From: Actinoplanes missouriensis 431
GTDB taxonomy: Bacteria > Actinomycetota > Actinomycetes > Mycobacteriales > Micromonosporaceae
Length of the DNA: 64,000 nucleotides
NCBI RefSeq assembly: GCF_000284295.1
Contig: NC_017093.1
Coordinates: 4,340,001-4,404,000, forward strand
Reading direction: 5' to 3'
Shown here in pieces: positions 24,618 through 33,673 of this stretch. Made by a program: the position numbers and the translations under genes. Under the pieces are notes generated by a model. It ran no database searches. It saw only the letters and a program-made list of their open reading frames with translations, and was not told the DNA's origin. Position 1 is the first letter of the stretch; the number at the start of each line of letters is the position of its first letter.

Positions 24618-25990
24618 CAGAGCAGTTTGGGGGGTGTGTTGCCGACGGCGGTGATGGCCCGCCGCAGCGGGACGAGGGCGAGCAGCACGCCGCCGATCAC
24701 GAAGAAGACCATGAGGGAGATGATGCCGGCACGGTAACTGCTGGTGAGTTGGAAGATCAGGCCGAAGAAGAGCGGGCCGAGCCAGCTGGTGCCCTTGTCA
24801 CTGATCTCGTAGAAGCCGTAGTACTCGCCTTCCCGCCCGGCCGGGATGAGCTGCGAGAACAGGCTTCGTGACAGCGCCTGGCTGCCGCCCATGACCAGGC
24901 CGATGCCGGCGCCGAGCAGCATGAACGGCAGCGGTTCGCCCTCCGGCAGCCAGTAGGCGGCGGTCACCACGACCAGCCACAGCGCGAGGCTGATCAGGAT
25001 CGTCTTGCGGGCGCCGATCCGGTTGGCCAGGGCGCCGAGGAGCAGCGCGCCGCCGAACGCGAGGAACTGCACGATGAGGATCGTGATGATCAGGACGGAT
25101 TGTTCGAGTTTGAGTTCCTCGGTGCCGAACTGGCTGGCCAGGGCGATGACGGTCTGGATGCCGTCGTTGTAGATCAGGTAGGCGCCGAGGAAGAACAGCG
25201 TCAGCGGGTAGGCACGCATCGCCTTGATCGTGTGGCCGAGCTGTTTGAAACCGTCGGTGAGCACGTTCCCCTTCGCCGAGGACGCGCCCACGCCGGGGTG
25301 TTCCTTCAACCACAGCAGCGGTACGAGGGTGAACGCCGCCCACCAGATGCCCGCCGACACGATCGACCAGCGGGCGATGTCCAGGGTCCGCTGCGGGTTG
25401 CCCTCCTCGGACAGCATCGTGACGGCGACCAGGTTGAGCGCCAGCAGCACGCCGCCGCCGAGGTACCCGATCGCCCAGCCCCGGCTGGAGATCCGGTCGC
25501 GGTCGTCGGGGCCGGCCAGCTGTGGCAGGAACGAGTTGTAGACGACGATCGCGGCGCCGAACGCGATGTTGGCGATCAGGAACAGCAGGCCGCCGAGAAG
25601 GTATCGGTCGCCGGTCACGAACGCCATCGCGATGGTGGCGGCCGCGCCGGTGAACGCGGCCCCGGCGAGCAGCGGCTTCTTGCGCGGCGCGCGGTCGGCG
25701 ATCGCCCCCATGACCGGCAGCACGAAGACGGTGAGAAGAACGGAGAGCGAGACCAGGTACGCGAAGTAGGAGCCCGCCGCGACCGGGATGCCCAGCGGGT
25801 GCACCGTGCCGTTGCACTCGTCGGCGTCGATGGCGCAGCCGGCCGCGAGTTCGGTGACGGTGGTCAGGAACGGTCCGAGGAAGACGGTGATGACCGTGGT
25901 GGAGAACGCCGAGTTGGCCCAGTCGTAGATGTACCACCCGGTGCGTTCCCGCCTACCCGCGGGAATGGCAGGGGTCTGTGTGCCGGTCAC
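24617..25990 (-). CDS. MFS transporter of the UMF1/Atg22-like family
   Basis: The 457-aa protein opens with ERTGWYIYDWANSAFSTTV, the hallmark of the Atg22/UMF1 group, and has about 12 membrane helices. A conserved loop lies at SSRGWAIGYLGGG. Yeast Atg22 exports amino acids from the vacuole; bacterial members are poorly characterised. A GTG at 25990 with GGAG a few bases upstream is the best start; an upstream ATG at 26023 would add 11 residues. Co-transcribed with the GntR gene downstream. Confidence 0.88.
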   Translation of the reverse strand: MTGTQTPAIPAGRRERTGWYIYDWANSAFSTTVITVFLGPFLTTVTELAAGCAIDADECNGTVHPLGIPVAAGSYFAYLVSLSVLLTVFVLPVMGAIADRAPRKKPLLAGAAFTGAAATIAMAFVTGDRYLLGGLLFLIANIAFGAAIVVYNSFLPQLAGPDDRDRISSRGWAIGYLGGGVLLALNLVAVTMLSEEGNPQRTLDIARWSIVSAGIWWAAFTLVPLLWLKEHPGVGASSAKGNVLTDGFKQLGHTIKAMRAYPLTLFFLGAYLIYNDGIQTVIALASQFGTEELKLEQSVLIITILIVQFLAFGGALLLGALANRIGARKTILISLALWLVVVTAAYWLPEGEPLPFMLLGAGIGLVMGGSQALSRSLFSQLIPAGREGEYYGFYEISDKGTSWLGPLFFGLIFQLTSSYRAGIISLMVFFVIGGVLLALVPLRRAITAVGNTPPKLL

Positions 25991-26060
25991 GTGCGCTCCC
26001 AGATGTTGATTTTGTGCGCGCACATGATGTCACCCGCGGACCGTTAACGGGAGACATGGA

Positions 26061-26558
26061 TCACTGTTCATCTAGCGTCCACCAGCGGGCCAGGGCGCTG
26101 GTGGCCGGGTCGTCGCTGTCGGCCAGGGCGGCCCAGTCGGCGGGGCCGCTGGTGTGGGCGTAGGCGGCGAGCTCGTCCGGGGTGACCGGGTCGAGCGCCG
26201 GGGCGAAGCCGGTGTCGTCCGGCGTGCCCAGGGTGGCGGTGTCGATCCAGGGGAAGCCGTCGACGGGTTCGGGCAGCTCACCGACCTGCAGCGCGGGCGG
26301 GAAGAGGTCGTCGCCCAGGGGAAGCGGGTCGTCGGAGGTAATCGAGCCGAGAGCCGGGTCCCCGGCCCCGTCGAAGCCGGGAGCATCATGCAAAGAAGGA
26401 TCATGCGGGGAAAGGTCGTGCAGGGACGGGTCATGCAGGCCGTGATCGGCGAGCGGCAGCGCCGCATCCGCATCGTGGAGATCGGCGTGCGGATCGTCGG
26501 GCGTCTCGTGCGGCAGGTCGTGGTGGTCGAAGTCGAAGTCGCCCCAGTGATCGGTCAT
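26061..26558 (-). CDS. Acidic protein at the end of the dynamin operon
   Basis: This 165-aa, strongly acidic and His-rich protein has no membrane segment. The N-terminal half contains repeated HDPSLHD-type units (HGLHDPSLHDLSPHDPSLHD). The C-terminal half (ELAAYAHTSGPADWAALADS, ALARWWTL) looks folded. Its ATG overlaps the stop of the adjacent dynamin gene, making it the last gene of a three-gene operon. I do not recognise the family. It may be a partner of the dynamins. Confidence 0.7.
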   Translation of the reverse strand: MTDHWGDFDFDHHDLPHETPDDPHADLHDADAALPLADHGLHDPSLHDLSPHDPSLHDAPGFDGAGDPALGSITSDDPLPLGDDLFPPALQVGELPEPVDGFPWIDTATLGTPDDTGFAPALDPVTPDELAAYAHTSGPADWAALADSDDPATSALARWWTLDEQ

Positions 26559-28312
26559 CGTCTCGTCTCCCGGTCGTCGTCGATCGGTGCTGGTGTCAGT
26601 GCCCGTGCCCGCAGCAGCGCCTCGTCGGCCTGCCGTAACCGGGTCGCCGCCGCGTCGCGTTCCTGCTGCGCGGCGGCGCGTCGTCTCGCCCGCCCGGCCG
26701 CGTCCTCGGCCGCCGCGGCGTCGATCTCGGCGATCTGCGCGTCGATCTCGCGCAGCCGCCGTTCGATGGTGTCGTCGAGGGCCACCGACAGCGAGTACTG
26801 CAGGTCGGTGAACCGCTGGCTGATCTCGTCGGTGAGCGCGGCGCGCGCCTCGGCGAGCACGTCGCGCAGCCAGGTCTGCGCCTGGCGGCGGTCGTTGTGG
26901 ACCTTGCGCCGGTACAGCACGTACCCACCGGCGGCCAGGCCCAGACCGATCCCGGCGAACGGCAGCAGCAGGCCGCCGGCGCCGCCGAGCGCCGCGATGC
27001 CCAGGGCCGCGCCCCGGCCGGCGACCAGGGCGATCCCGCCGGCCGAGAGGGCGATCAGCACGTTGTCGCCGGCCGCGCCGCGCGGCGGGACGGTGGTGAC
27101 GGCGTGCCGCAGGCTGACCGTGGACAGGTCGGTGTCGACGAGGATCTGCTCGGCGATCCGCCGCGACGTGTCCTCCAGTCGCTCGGACACGTCGGCCGCG
27201 ATCGCCTGCAACCGGGTGTCCACGTCGTCGGGCAGTCCGCCCGTACCCGATGTGTCGATCTTTTCGGAGAGTTCGTGCTGGATCTCGCCGATCCGGGTGC
27301 GCAAGTGCCCGACGGTGGCGACCCGGGCCCGCTGGATCTCGGTGGCCAGCCGCAGCGTGGCCTGCCGGGACTCGGTGCGTTTGCGGGCGGCCAGGGCGCC
27401 GCGTTCGGCGCGGGCCTCGGCCTGCCCGCCCGCGTCGGCGGTGGCGGCACGGACCCGGGCCTCGGCGTTGTCCTGCAGCCGGGCCAGGTCGCCGCGGGCG
27501 GCGCGCAGCACGTTGGCCAGCCGCAGCTGGTGGCCGCGCCCGGCGAGCTCGACGAGCGCGTGCTGCAGCGGCGTGATCCGCGATTCCTCGACCAGCTCCG
27601 GCAGGTCGTCCAGGGCCAGTTCGGCGAGCCGGGCGGAGACCGGGAACCAGGGCGCCGCGGCGAACCGGGGCGCGTGCGCCTGCAGCAGCTCCCGGTTGTC
27701 GGCGGCGATCGTGCGCCACTGCGGATACGCGTCGATCTTGGTGAGGGCGAAGACGACGGCGTCGACGCGTTCGGTGGCGGCGGCCAGGAAGTCCAGTTCG
27801 GGTTTCGACAGCGGCGCGGACGCGTCGGCGACGAACAGCAGCGCGGTGGCCCGCCGGACCGCGGCCAGGGCGATCGTGGCGTGCGCCGGGTCGAGGCCAC
27901 CGGCGCCCGGGGTGTCGAGCAGGCTCAGGTAGCGCAGCAGCGGCGCCGGGTGGGTGACCTCGATGCGCCGGGCCCGGCGCTTGCCGGTGGCCCACTCGTT
28001 CAGGTCGTCGACCGGCACCTCGGCGCCGTCGGGCAGCCAGGCCCGCGCGGCGAACGTGTCACCGGGCACGAAGTCCAGGTACGCCGCGGTGGTGACGGCG
28101 GCGTCGACCGGGGACAGGCCGGGCACCCCGAGCAGCGCGTTGATCAGCGAGCTCTTGCCGCGTTTGGTCTCCCCGACGACGACCACGCTGGGCCGCACCA
28201 GGTGGGCGCGGCGCAGCTCGGCCAGGTCGGCGGCGGCGTCCGGGTCGGCGGTGCGCAGGTACGCGAGGGTGTCGCGGACCGCGGTGTCGAGCACGACGGT
28301 CAGGTCCTGCAC
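26555..28312 (-). CDS. Dynamin-family GTPase with membrane helices
   Basis: This 585-aa protein has the GTP-binding motifs of bacterial dynamins: P-loop GETKRGKSS (about residues 47-55), a G3 motif LLDTPGAGG and a G4-like FALTKIDAY. A helical stalk follows with a hydrophobic pair (about residues 400-460), then a long C-terminal coiled coil. It overlaps the second dynamin gene. Paired dynamins, as DynA/DynB of Streptomyces and IniA/IniC of mycobacteria, form heteromeric membrane-remodelling complexes at septa or under envelope stress. Confidence 0.9.
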   Translation of the reverse strand: MQDLTVVLDTAVRDTLAYLRTADPDAAADLAELRRAHLVRPSVVVVGETKRGKSSLINALLGVPGLSPVDAAVTTAAYLDFVPGDTFAARAWLPDGAEVPVDDLNEWATGKRRARRIEVTHPAPLLRYLSLLDTPGAGGLDPAHATIALAAVRRATALLFVADASAPLSKPELDFLAAATERVDAVVFALTKIDAYPQWRTIAADNRELLQAHAPRFAAAPWFPVSARLAELALDDLPELVEESRITPLQHALVELAGRGHQLRLANVLRAARGDLARLQDNAEARVRAATADAGGQAEARAERGALAARKRTESRQATLRLATEIQRARVATVGHLRTRIGEIQHELSEKIDTSGTGGLPDDVDTRLQAIAADVSERLEDTSRRIAEQILVDTDLSTVSLRHAVTTVPPRGAAGDNVLIALSAGGIALVAGRGAALGIAALGGAGGLLLPFAGIGLGLAAGGYVLYRRKVHNDRRQAQTWLRDVLAEARAALTDEISQRFTDLQYSLSVALDDTIERRLREIDAQIAEIDAAAAEDAAGRARRRAAAQQERDAAATRLRQADEALLRARALTPAPIDDDRETRR

Positions 28313-29811
28313 GGCCGCACCTCACCGGTGACGCCCCGGGACGCGACGGCGCTCTGGGAGAGAAGGTGGAAGCCGCGGGAGGCGACGTGCGCCAGCCGGG
28401 CCTGGGCGGGCCCGGCGCCGTCGACCGCGTAGGCCCGCCAGCGCCCGGCGGCGGCGATCGCCGCGGTGGTCAGCTCCGCGTCGCCGGCGTCCGGCAGCCC
28501 GAGGACGAACCGCGGGTCGTCGGAGGTGGCGAGCCGGATCAGCTCCTGCTCCCAGGGCGCGGGCAGCGGCACGGCGCCGGTGGCGGCGCGCTGGGCGGCG
28601 TCGAGCAGCCGCAGCCGGTGGTAGGAGGGGTCGCGCAGCGCCGCTTCCAGGCCGTCGCGCAGGGCGGCCCGGTCGCGCGGGTCGGGGGTGAACCCGGCGA
28701 GCCGCTGCATCCGGGTCAGCGCCCAGCCGGCTTTGATCGCGTCGCAGCGCCACCGGAACGTCCGGTCCACGGTCTCCTGCAGCCGCGGGAACCCGGACGC
28801 GGCGAGCAGCCGGCGCACCAGCTCGCCGGTGCCCAGCCGCGGGTCGCCGGCCAGCTGCGCGCAGGCGAAGCCGATCCCGTACAGGTCGAGCCGGGTCAGC
28901 AGCCGTTCGCGCTGTTCGGCGCCGATCGGGGCGGGCCGGCCGCGGAACAGGTCGGCGGAGGTGAGCAGCACCCGCAGCGACGCGGGCGGCAGGGCGGCGA
29001 GCGCGGCGAGCGCGTCGCGGTCGGCGGCGGTCAGCCGGCCGGCCTCGGCGGTCTCGGCGAGCAGGGCGGCCACCGGCACCACATCAGAGACGGTACGGGC
29101 CAGCAGTCCCGCCTGCTGATCGGCGAGGGGCCCGGCAGTCGGCCACGGGTCGCCGGCGCCGCCGGTCAGGGTGTCGACCTTGCCGAGCACCCCGATCGCG
29201 TTGATCGGGCTGGTCGCCAGGCGCGCCGACGCGGCGTGGAAGGACTCCAGGGCCCGCCGGTCGTCGGCGCGGACCGCCTGGGTGAAGACGTAGACGACGG
29301 CCTCGGCGGCGGCGACCTCGCCGGCCGAGTCGGGGTCGATGCCGACCGCCTCCTCGGCGCGCTCGCTGCTGGCCACGTCGGTGGAGGACAGGCCGGGGGT
29401 GTCGACGACGGTCAGGTCGCGCAGCCGGTCGCTGGTCAGCGTGACGTCGACGTGCGCGACGCGGGCGGCGGGCACGCCGAGCCGCGACGGGACCATGCCG
29501 TCCTCGTCGAGCGGCAGGCTGTGCCGGGCGCCGTCGCGGGTGACCACGTCGATGCGGTCGGCCGGCCCGTACCGGAACCGGGTGACCACGCGGGTGCACT
29601 CGCCGGCGGCCGTGGGGGCGACGCGACGGCCGATCAGGGCGTTGACTAGTGTCGACTTTCCGGCTTTCAGGCGACCCGCGATGGCGACCCGTAACGGATC
29701 GTTAAGACGGTTTCCGATCTGTTGTAGCTGGCCACCAGCGCCGGAAGACATTTTCGTGACGATCTCGTTACAGAGAGTCGCGATGCCGGTGGTGAGGGGT
29801 CCGTTCACCAC
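28300..29811 (-). CDS. Dynamin-family GTPase, partner protein
   Basis: This 503-aa GTPase has P-loop AGRLKAGKSTLVNAL (about residues 44-58), switch region TAAGECTRVVTRF, G3 VVDTPGLSS and G4-like GVLGKVDTL. A helical domain without obvious membrane segments follows. It is the first gene of the operon, and its 3' end overlaps the start of the second dynamin by 13 bp. The pairing of one soluble and one membrane-spanning dynamin argues for a joint complex. Confidence 0.9.
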   Translation of the reverse strand: MVNGPLTTGIATLCNEIVTKMSSGAGGQLQQIGNRLNDPLRVAIAGRLKAGKSTLVNALIGRRVAPTAAGECTRVVTRFRYGPADRIDVVTRDGARHSLPLDEDGMVPSRLGVPAARVAHVDVTLTSDRLRDLTVVDTPGLSSTDVASSERAEEAVGIDPDSAGEVAAAEAVVYVFTQAVRADDRRALESFHAASARLATSPINAIGVLGKVDTLTGGAGDPWPTAGPLADQQAGLLARTVSDVVPVAALLAETAEAGRLTAADRDALAALAALPPASLRVLLTSADLFRGRPAPIGAEQRERLLTRLDLYGIGFACAQLAGDPRLGTGELVRRLLAASGFPRLQETVDRTFRWRCDAIKAGWALTRMQRLAGFTPDPRDRAALRDGLEAALRDPSYHRLRLLDAAQRAATGAVPLPAPWEQELIRLATSDDPRFVLGLPDAGDAELTTAAIAAAGRWRAYAVDGAGPAQARLAHVASRGFHLLSQSAVASRGVTGEVRPCRT

Positions 29812-29942
29812 GACTCGTCAGCCGGCCGCACCGTCGGCGACAATGGGCCGAACGGGGTTGTCGTCGTCACGAAAGGGCCTTCCCGGTAGCTCGGCAGTAC
29901 CAACAGCCTACGGACCCGCCCGGCCAGCCCGGGATCCCGAGT

Positions 29943-29984
29943 TCGTGCCAGTGATTTCGTGACAGTGATCTCGTGTCAGTGATG
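29943..29984. repeat. Three 14-bp iterons before the LAL regulator
   Basis: TCGTGCCAGTGATT, TCGTGACAGTGATC and TCGTGTCAGTGATG are head-to-tail copies ending 42 bp before the GTG at 30027. Their position fits an array of regulator binding sites in the 190-bp gap between the dynamin operon and the LAL gene. Confidence 0.65.
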
Positions 29985-30026
29985 ATGTGAAGCCGTTCAG
30001 CGATGTCGGCGTGGAGGGGAGCGCAG

Positions 30027-32738
30027 GTGGCGGACGAGCCCGAGATGGCCGCCCGTACCGTTCTGCGCCAGGGTCCGGCCCTGGTCGTGCTCACCGGCCC
30101 GCCCGGCTGCGGCCGCAGCACCCTGCTGCGCAGGATCGCCGCGGCGGTGCCCGGTCCGGCCCATGTCGGCGGCGGCCTTGCCATGCTCTCCACGGTCCCG
30201 GCGCTGGCCCTGTCCCGCGCGGTCCGCGCCCGCCTTCCCGGCGACGACGTGCACCTGCTCGCCGAAGCGGTTCGATCCCGCGTACGCGGCGGGCTGCTGG
30301 TCCTCGACGACGTGCACCACGCCGACGAGGCGACCCTGGCCGCCCTGCCGCATCTGGCCCGCACCTGCCGGGTCCTGGTGGCCCTGCGCACCCCGCACCG
30401 GGTGGCCGATTCCGCCCTGCGCGAGGCCGCGACCGCCTGGCTGCCGGTGCCACCGCTGGACCCCGGCGCCGCGCTCGCCCTGGCCCGCTCCACCGCCGGC
30501 GGCCTCGACGAGACCGCCCTGTCCGACGTGCTCGCCCGCGCCGGCGGCAACCCCCTGGCGATCATCGCGCTGGCCCGGCAGGCCGCCGCCGGTCGCGCGC
30601 CCGTCGGCGAGGACATCGACCAGGTAGCGTACGCGTTGGCGACCGCCCTCGCCGATCTGCCCCGTCCCGCCCGCACCTCCCTGGCCGCGCTCGGCCTGCT
30701 CGGCCGCCCGGCCCGCGCCGAACTGCTCGGCACCGGCGCCGCCGACCTGCTGGCCGCCGGCCTGGTCACCGCCGAGCCGGGCGGCTCGCTGACCCCGGTC
30801 TCGGCCTACGTGGCGGAGACCGCGGCCGGTCTGCTCGACGCCCCGGCCCGCGCCGACCTGCACGCCCGGCTCGCCGAGCTCACCCCACCGGCGGAGGCGG
30901 CCCGGCACCTGGCGGCGGCCGGTGACCCCGCCGGGGCGTACCGCACGGCGCTGGCCGCGGCAGACCGCGCCGCCGGCGGCGAACGCGCGTCGCTGCTGCT
31001 GTTCGCCTGCGGCCTGGACGTCCCCGCCGACCCGAGGGTGCGTCTCGCCGCCGCCGACGCGGCCCTGGCCGGCGGCCGCCCGCTGGACGCCGCCGAGGTG
31101 CTGCGCCCGCTCGCCCTGACCCCGCCGACGGCCACCACCCTCGCCCTGGAGGCGGCGGTGCTGCGCGGCGAGGCCCTGCTGCAGGCCGGCGACCCGGCGG
31201 CCGCCCGCGACGCGGTCCGCCCCGTCCCGGACACCGCGGCCGCCCCGGTCGTCGCCGCCCGCGACCGGGTGCTGCTGCTGGCCGGCCTGGCGCTGGAGCC
31301 GATGGCCGCCCTGGACCTGGCGGACAAGATAGCCGTGCGTCATCCGGCCCCCCTGCCGGGCGTCGCGGCGGCGCTGGCAGCCGTCCAGGCCACCCACCGC
31401 CTGCCCGGCTGGGAGCAGGCCCTGTCCGAGGCCGCGTTCGCCGAGGGCCCCCCTGCCGGACCGTCACCCGCGGGGACCACGTCCCGCTCTCCTCGCGGCC
31501 CGGCGCCGGCCGGTCCGGCCGGCGCCGGGGATCCGCTGATCACCCGCTGGAGCGCCTGGCTGCTCGTCGAGCACCTCGCCGCCGACGGCCGGCTGCTGGA
31601 CTCCGCGAACGCCGCCACCCGGGCCGCCGCGTCAGCGGGGGAGGCGCTCGCCTACGGCTGGCAGACCCGCTTCCTCGCCGCCGCCGACTGGGCCCTCGCC
31701 CTGCACGGCCACCACCTGGCCCTTCCACCGGCCACACCGGCCGGCCTGGACAAACCGGACGCCGACGCGGCCGGCCCGCACTTCGGCGCCCTCCTGGCGA
31801 CCGCCCCCGCAGCCGAGCCCACCGCCGCAGCCGCCATCGATCCCGCCGACGTCGACGCCCCGGAGCCCGCCGACGTCGACTGGGACGGCGCCGAAGGAGT
31901 GCTGCGCCGCGCCGCCAACCTCACCGACCGCGCCGTCCCCGCCGAAGCCCTCGGCTACGCCACCGCGGCCACCGCCCTGATCGAAGCCGACACCGGCCTG
32001 CTCGCCGCCGCCCGCGCCCGCCTCGACCGCGCCGGGTCCGGCCGTCCCGGCCTGCACCCCGCAGCCGCCTGGGTGGCGCGCGAGGCAGCCTGGCTGGACG
32101 GCCAGCCGGACCGAGCGGTCCACCTCCCCGGCACCCCTGCCGCGTCCGGCCTGCTCGCCGGCCTGCACGCGATCACCGGCCAGTGGGCGTCACTGGACCT
32201 GGGCGTCCCCGGTTCCACCGAGATCCCGGTCAACCTGCCGGCCCCGGCCCGCCGCACCCTCACCGCCTGGGCCCTGCGCAGCGGCTTCGACACCGCCGCC
32301 GACGGCTGGCGCCCGATCTCGCTGCGCGAGCAGATCCGCTGCCTGCTCGCCGCCGGCCTGACCGAACCCGGCCGCGACCGTGCCGTGGCCGCCCTGCTCG
32401 ACGCCGAGCGGCTCGCCGACGGCGCCGGGCTGACCGTGCTCGCCGGCCGGGCCCGCCGCGGCCTGCGCCGTCACCAGGTCCACCGGGACACCCGCAGCCC
32501 GCGCTCGCACGGCCGGCTCACCCAGCGCGAGAGCGACGTGCTGCGCCTGGTGGCCGCGGGTGAGCCGACCCGCCGGATCGCCGGGCAGCTGGGCATCTCC
32601 GCCGAGACCGTCGACACCCACATCCGCGCGAGCATGCGCAAGCTCGGCGCCCGTACCCGCACCGAGGCCGCCGCCCTGGCCTTCGCCGCGCCGGCGGCGC
32701 GGACCGAACCCTTCGATACCAGCGAGGATGGCCGGTGA
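30027..32738 (+). CDS. LAL-type LuxR regulator with AAA-like ATPase domain
   Basis: This roughly 903-aa protein has an N-terminal NTPase with Walker A TGPPGCGRSTLLRR and Walker B GLLVLDDVHHAD. A long Ala/Leu-rich TPR-like helical middle region follows. The C-terminal LuxR helix-turn-helix includes LTQRESDVLRLVAAGEPT and GISAETVDTHIRASMRKLG. It is the MalT/LAL class of ligand-sensing activators. I prefer the GTG at 30027, preceded at six bases by GGAGGGGA, over an ATG at 30003. The next gene, another DNA-binding protein, overlaps by 4 nt. Confidence 0.9.
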   Translation: MADEPEMAARTVLRQGPALVVLTGPPGCGRSTLLRRIAAAVPGPAHVGGGLAMLSTVPALALSRAVRARLPGDDVHLLAEAVRSRVRGGLLVLDDVHHADEATLAALPHLARTCRVLVALRTPHRVADSALREAATAWLPVPPLDPGAALALARSTAGGLDETALSDVLARAGGNPLAIIALARQAAAGRAPVGEDIDQVAYALATALADLPRPARTSLAALGLLGRPARAELLGTGAADLLAAGLVTAEPGGSLTPVSAYVAETAAGLLDAPARADLHARLAELTPPAEAARHLAAAGDPAGAYRTALAAADRAAGGERASLLLFACGLDVPADPRVRLAAADAALAGGRPLDAAEVLRPLALTPPTATTLALEAAVLRGEALLQAGDPAAARDAVRPVPDTAAAPVVAARDRVLLLAGLALEPMAALDLADKIAVRHPAPLPGVAAALAAVQATHRLPGWEQALSEAAFAEGPPAGPSPAGTTSRSPRGPAPAGPAGAGDPLITRWSAWLLVEHLAADGRLLDSANAATRAAASAGEALAYGWQTRFLAAADWALALHGHHLALPPATPAGLDKPDADAAGPHFGALLATAPAAEPTAAAAIDPADVDAPEPADVDWDGAEGVLRRAANLTDRAVPAEALGYATAATALIEADTGLLAAARARLDRAGSGRPGLHPAAAWVAREAAWLDGQPDRAVHLPGTPAASGLLAGLHAITGQWASLDLGVPGSTEIPVNLPAPARRTLTAWALRSGFDTAADGWRPISLREQIRCLLAAGLTEPGRDRAVAALLDAERLADGAGLTVLAGRARRGLRRHQVHRDTRSPRSHGRLTQRESDVLRLVAAGEPTRRIAGQLGISAETVDTHIRASMRKLGARTRTEAAALAFAAPAARTEPFDTSEDGR

Positions 32739-33289
32739 CCGTGACCACACAGCCCGACGCTCCACGCCACGTAGTCGCCACCTCGGGGGAGGCCGACACG
32801 GTTCTGCGCCGCCTGGCCCGTGAGGGGTGGCAGGTCCGGTCCGGTTTCGCCCTGCCCGGCGCGTCCTGGGAGGTGGGCAGCAGCACCCAGCAGCTGGTCC
32901 TGCACGGCCGGATCGCCGACGACGACCTGGAGTCGGTGCGCCTCGCCGTGCTGGCGGCCGCCCACGGCGCCGGGGTGGTCGCGGTCGTCGACGCCGGTTC
33001 CGCGGCCGGCCGCGCCCTGGTCGACGACCTGACCCGGCTGGGCCCGGTCAACCGGGACACCGCCGTCACCGACGGCGCCGACGTGATCGCCAACCTCATC
33101 CCGGAGCAGCGGGCCCTGCTGGATCGCCTGGCGTCCGGTGACACGATCGCCGCCGCGGCGGCCGCCGAGTTCCTGTCGCTGCGCACCGCCAACCGGCGCA
33201 TCGCCGAGGCCCGCCAGCTGTTCGGGGTGCGCACCACCCGGGAGGCGGTGCTCGCCTACCTGCGGCAGCGGCAGCGCCAGCCCGAGTAG
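32735..33289 (+). CDS. LuxR-type HTH protein coupled to the LAL regulator
   Basis: This 184-aa protein has a C-terminal helix-turn-helix-like region (LLDRLASGDTIAAAAAAEFL, SLRTANRRIAEARQLFG) resembling LuxR output domains. Its N-terminal alpha/beta part (LVLHGRIADDDLESVRLAVL, VVAVVDAG) lacks receiver Asp/Lys residues. The GTG overlaps the LAL stop codon. The pair may act together or in series. Confidence 0.75.
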   Translation: MTVTTQPDAPRHVVATSGEADTVLRRLAREGWQVRSGFALPGASWEVGSSTQQLVLHGRIADDDLESVRLAVLAAAHGAGVVAVVDAGSAAGRALVDDLTRLGPVNRDTAVTDGADVIANLIPEQRALLDRLASGDTIAAAAAAEFLSLRTANRRIAEARQLFGVRTTREAVLAYLRQRQRQPE

Positions 33290-33299
33290 GCCGGGCCTT

Positions 33300-33518
33300 T
33301 TACTTCACGCGGCCGAACAGGAAATACGCCACCGGGATGATCCCCGCCGAGTTCACCAGCGTCGCGGTGGCCCACACCCATTTCGGCCCGCGGATCTGCT
33401 CCGGCGGACGCCGTTTCAGGTCGACCGCCATCGCGACTTTCAGCGCGGTCTCGACCACCCCGACCACGACGATCGTGCGCCGCTGCGAGCTGCTCAGATC
33501 ACTCCACCGCTGTGCCAT
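33300..33518 (-). CDS. PLDc_N-type small membrane protein
   Basis: This 72-aa protein has two hydrophobic helices (about residues 15-33 and 48-66) separated by a polar turn RRPPEQIRGPKWVWA. It resembles the phospholipase D nuclease N-terminal (PLDc_N) family of stand-alone two-helix proteins, role unknown. It ends 10 bp from the stop of the convergent HTH gene. Confidence 0.75.
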   Translation of the reverse strand: MAQRWSDLSSSQRRTIVVVGVVETALKVAMAVDLKRRPPEQIRGPKWVWATATLVNSAGIIPVAYFLFGRVK

Positions 33519-33673
33519 GGCATCCTCCTCGCGCGTGTCCCCTCGAACCTACCCGCCGGGGCGCGCGGCCCCGGGCCCCAGCGGCGGACTCAAGCCCCGC
33601 CCGCCGCGGCGACTCGCCCGACAACCACCCGGCGTTCGAGAAGAAAACGACCTTTAAACAGTAATATGTCCGG

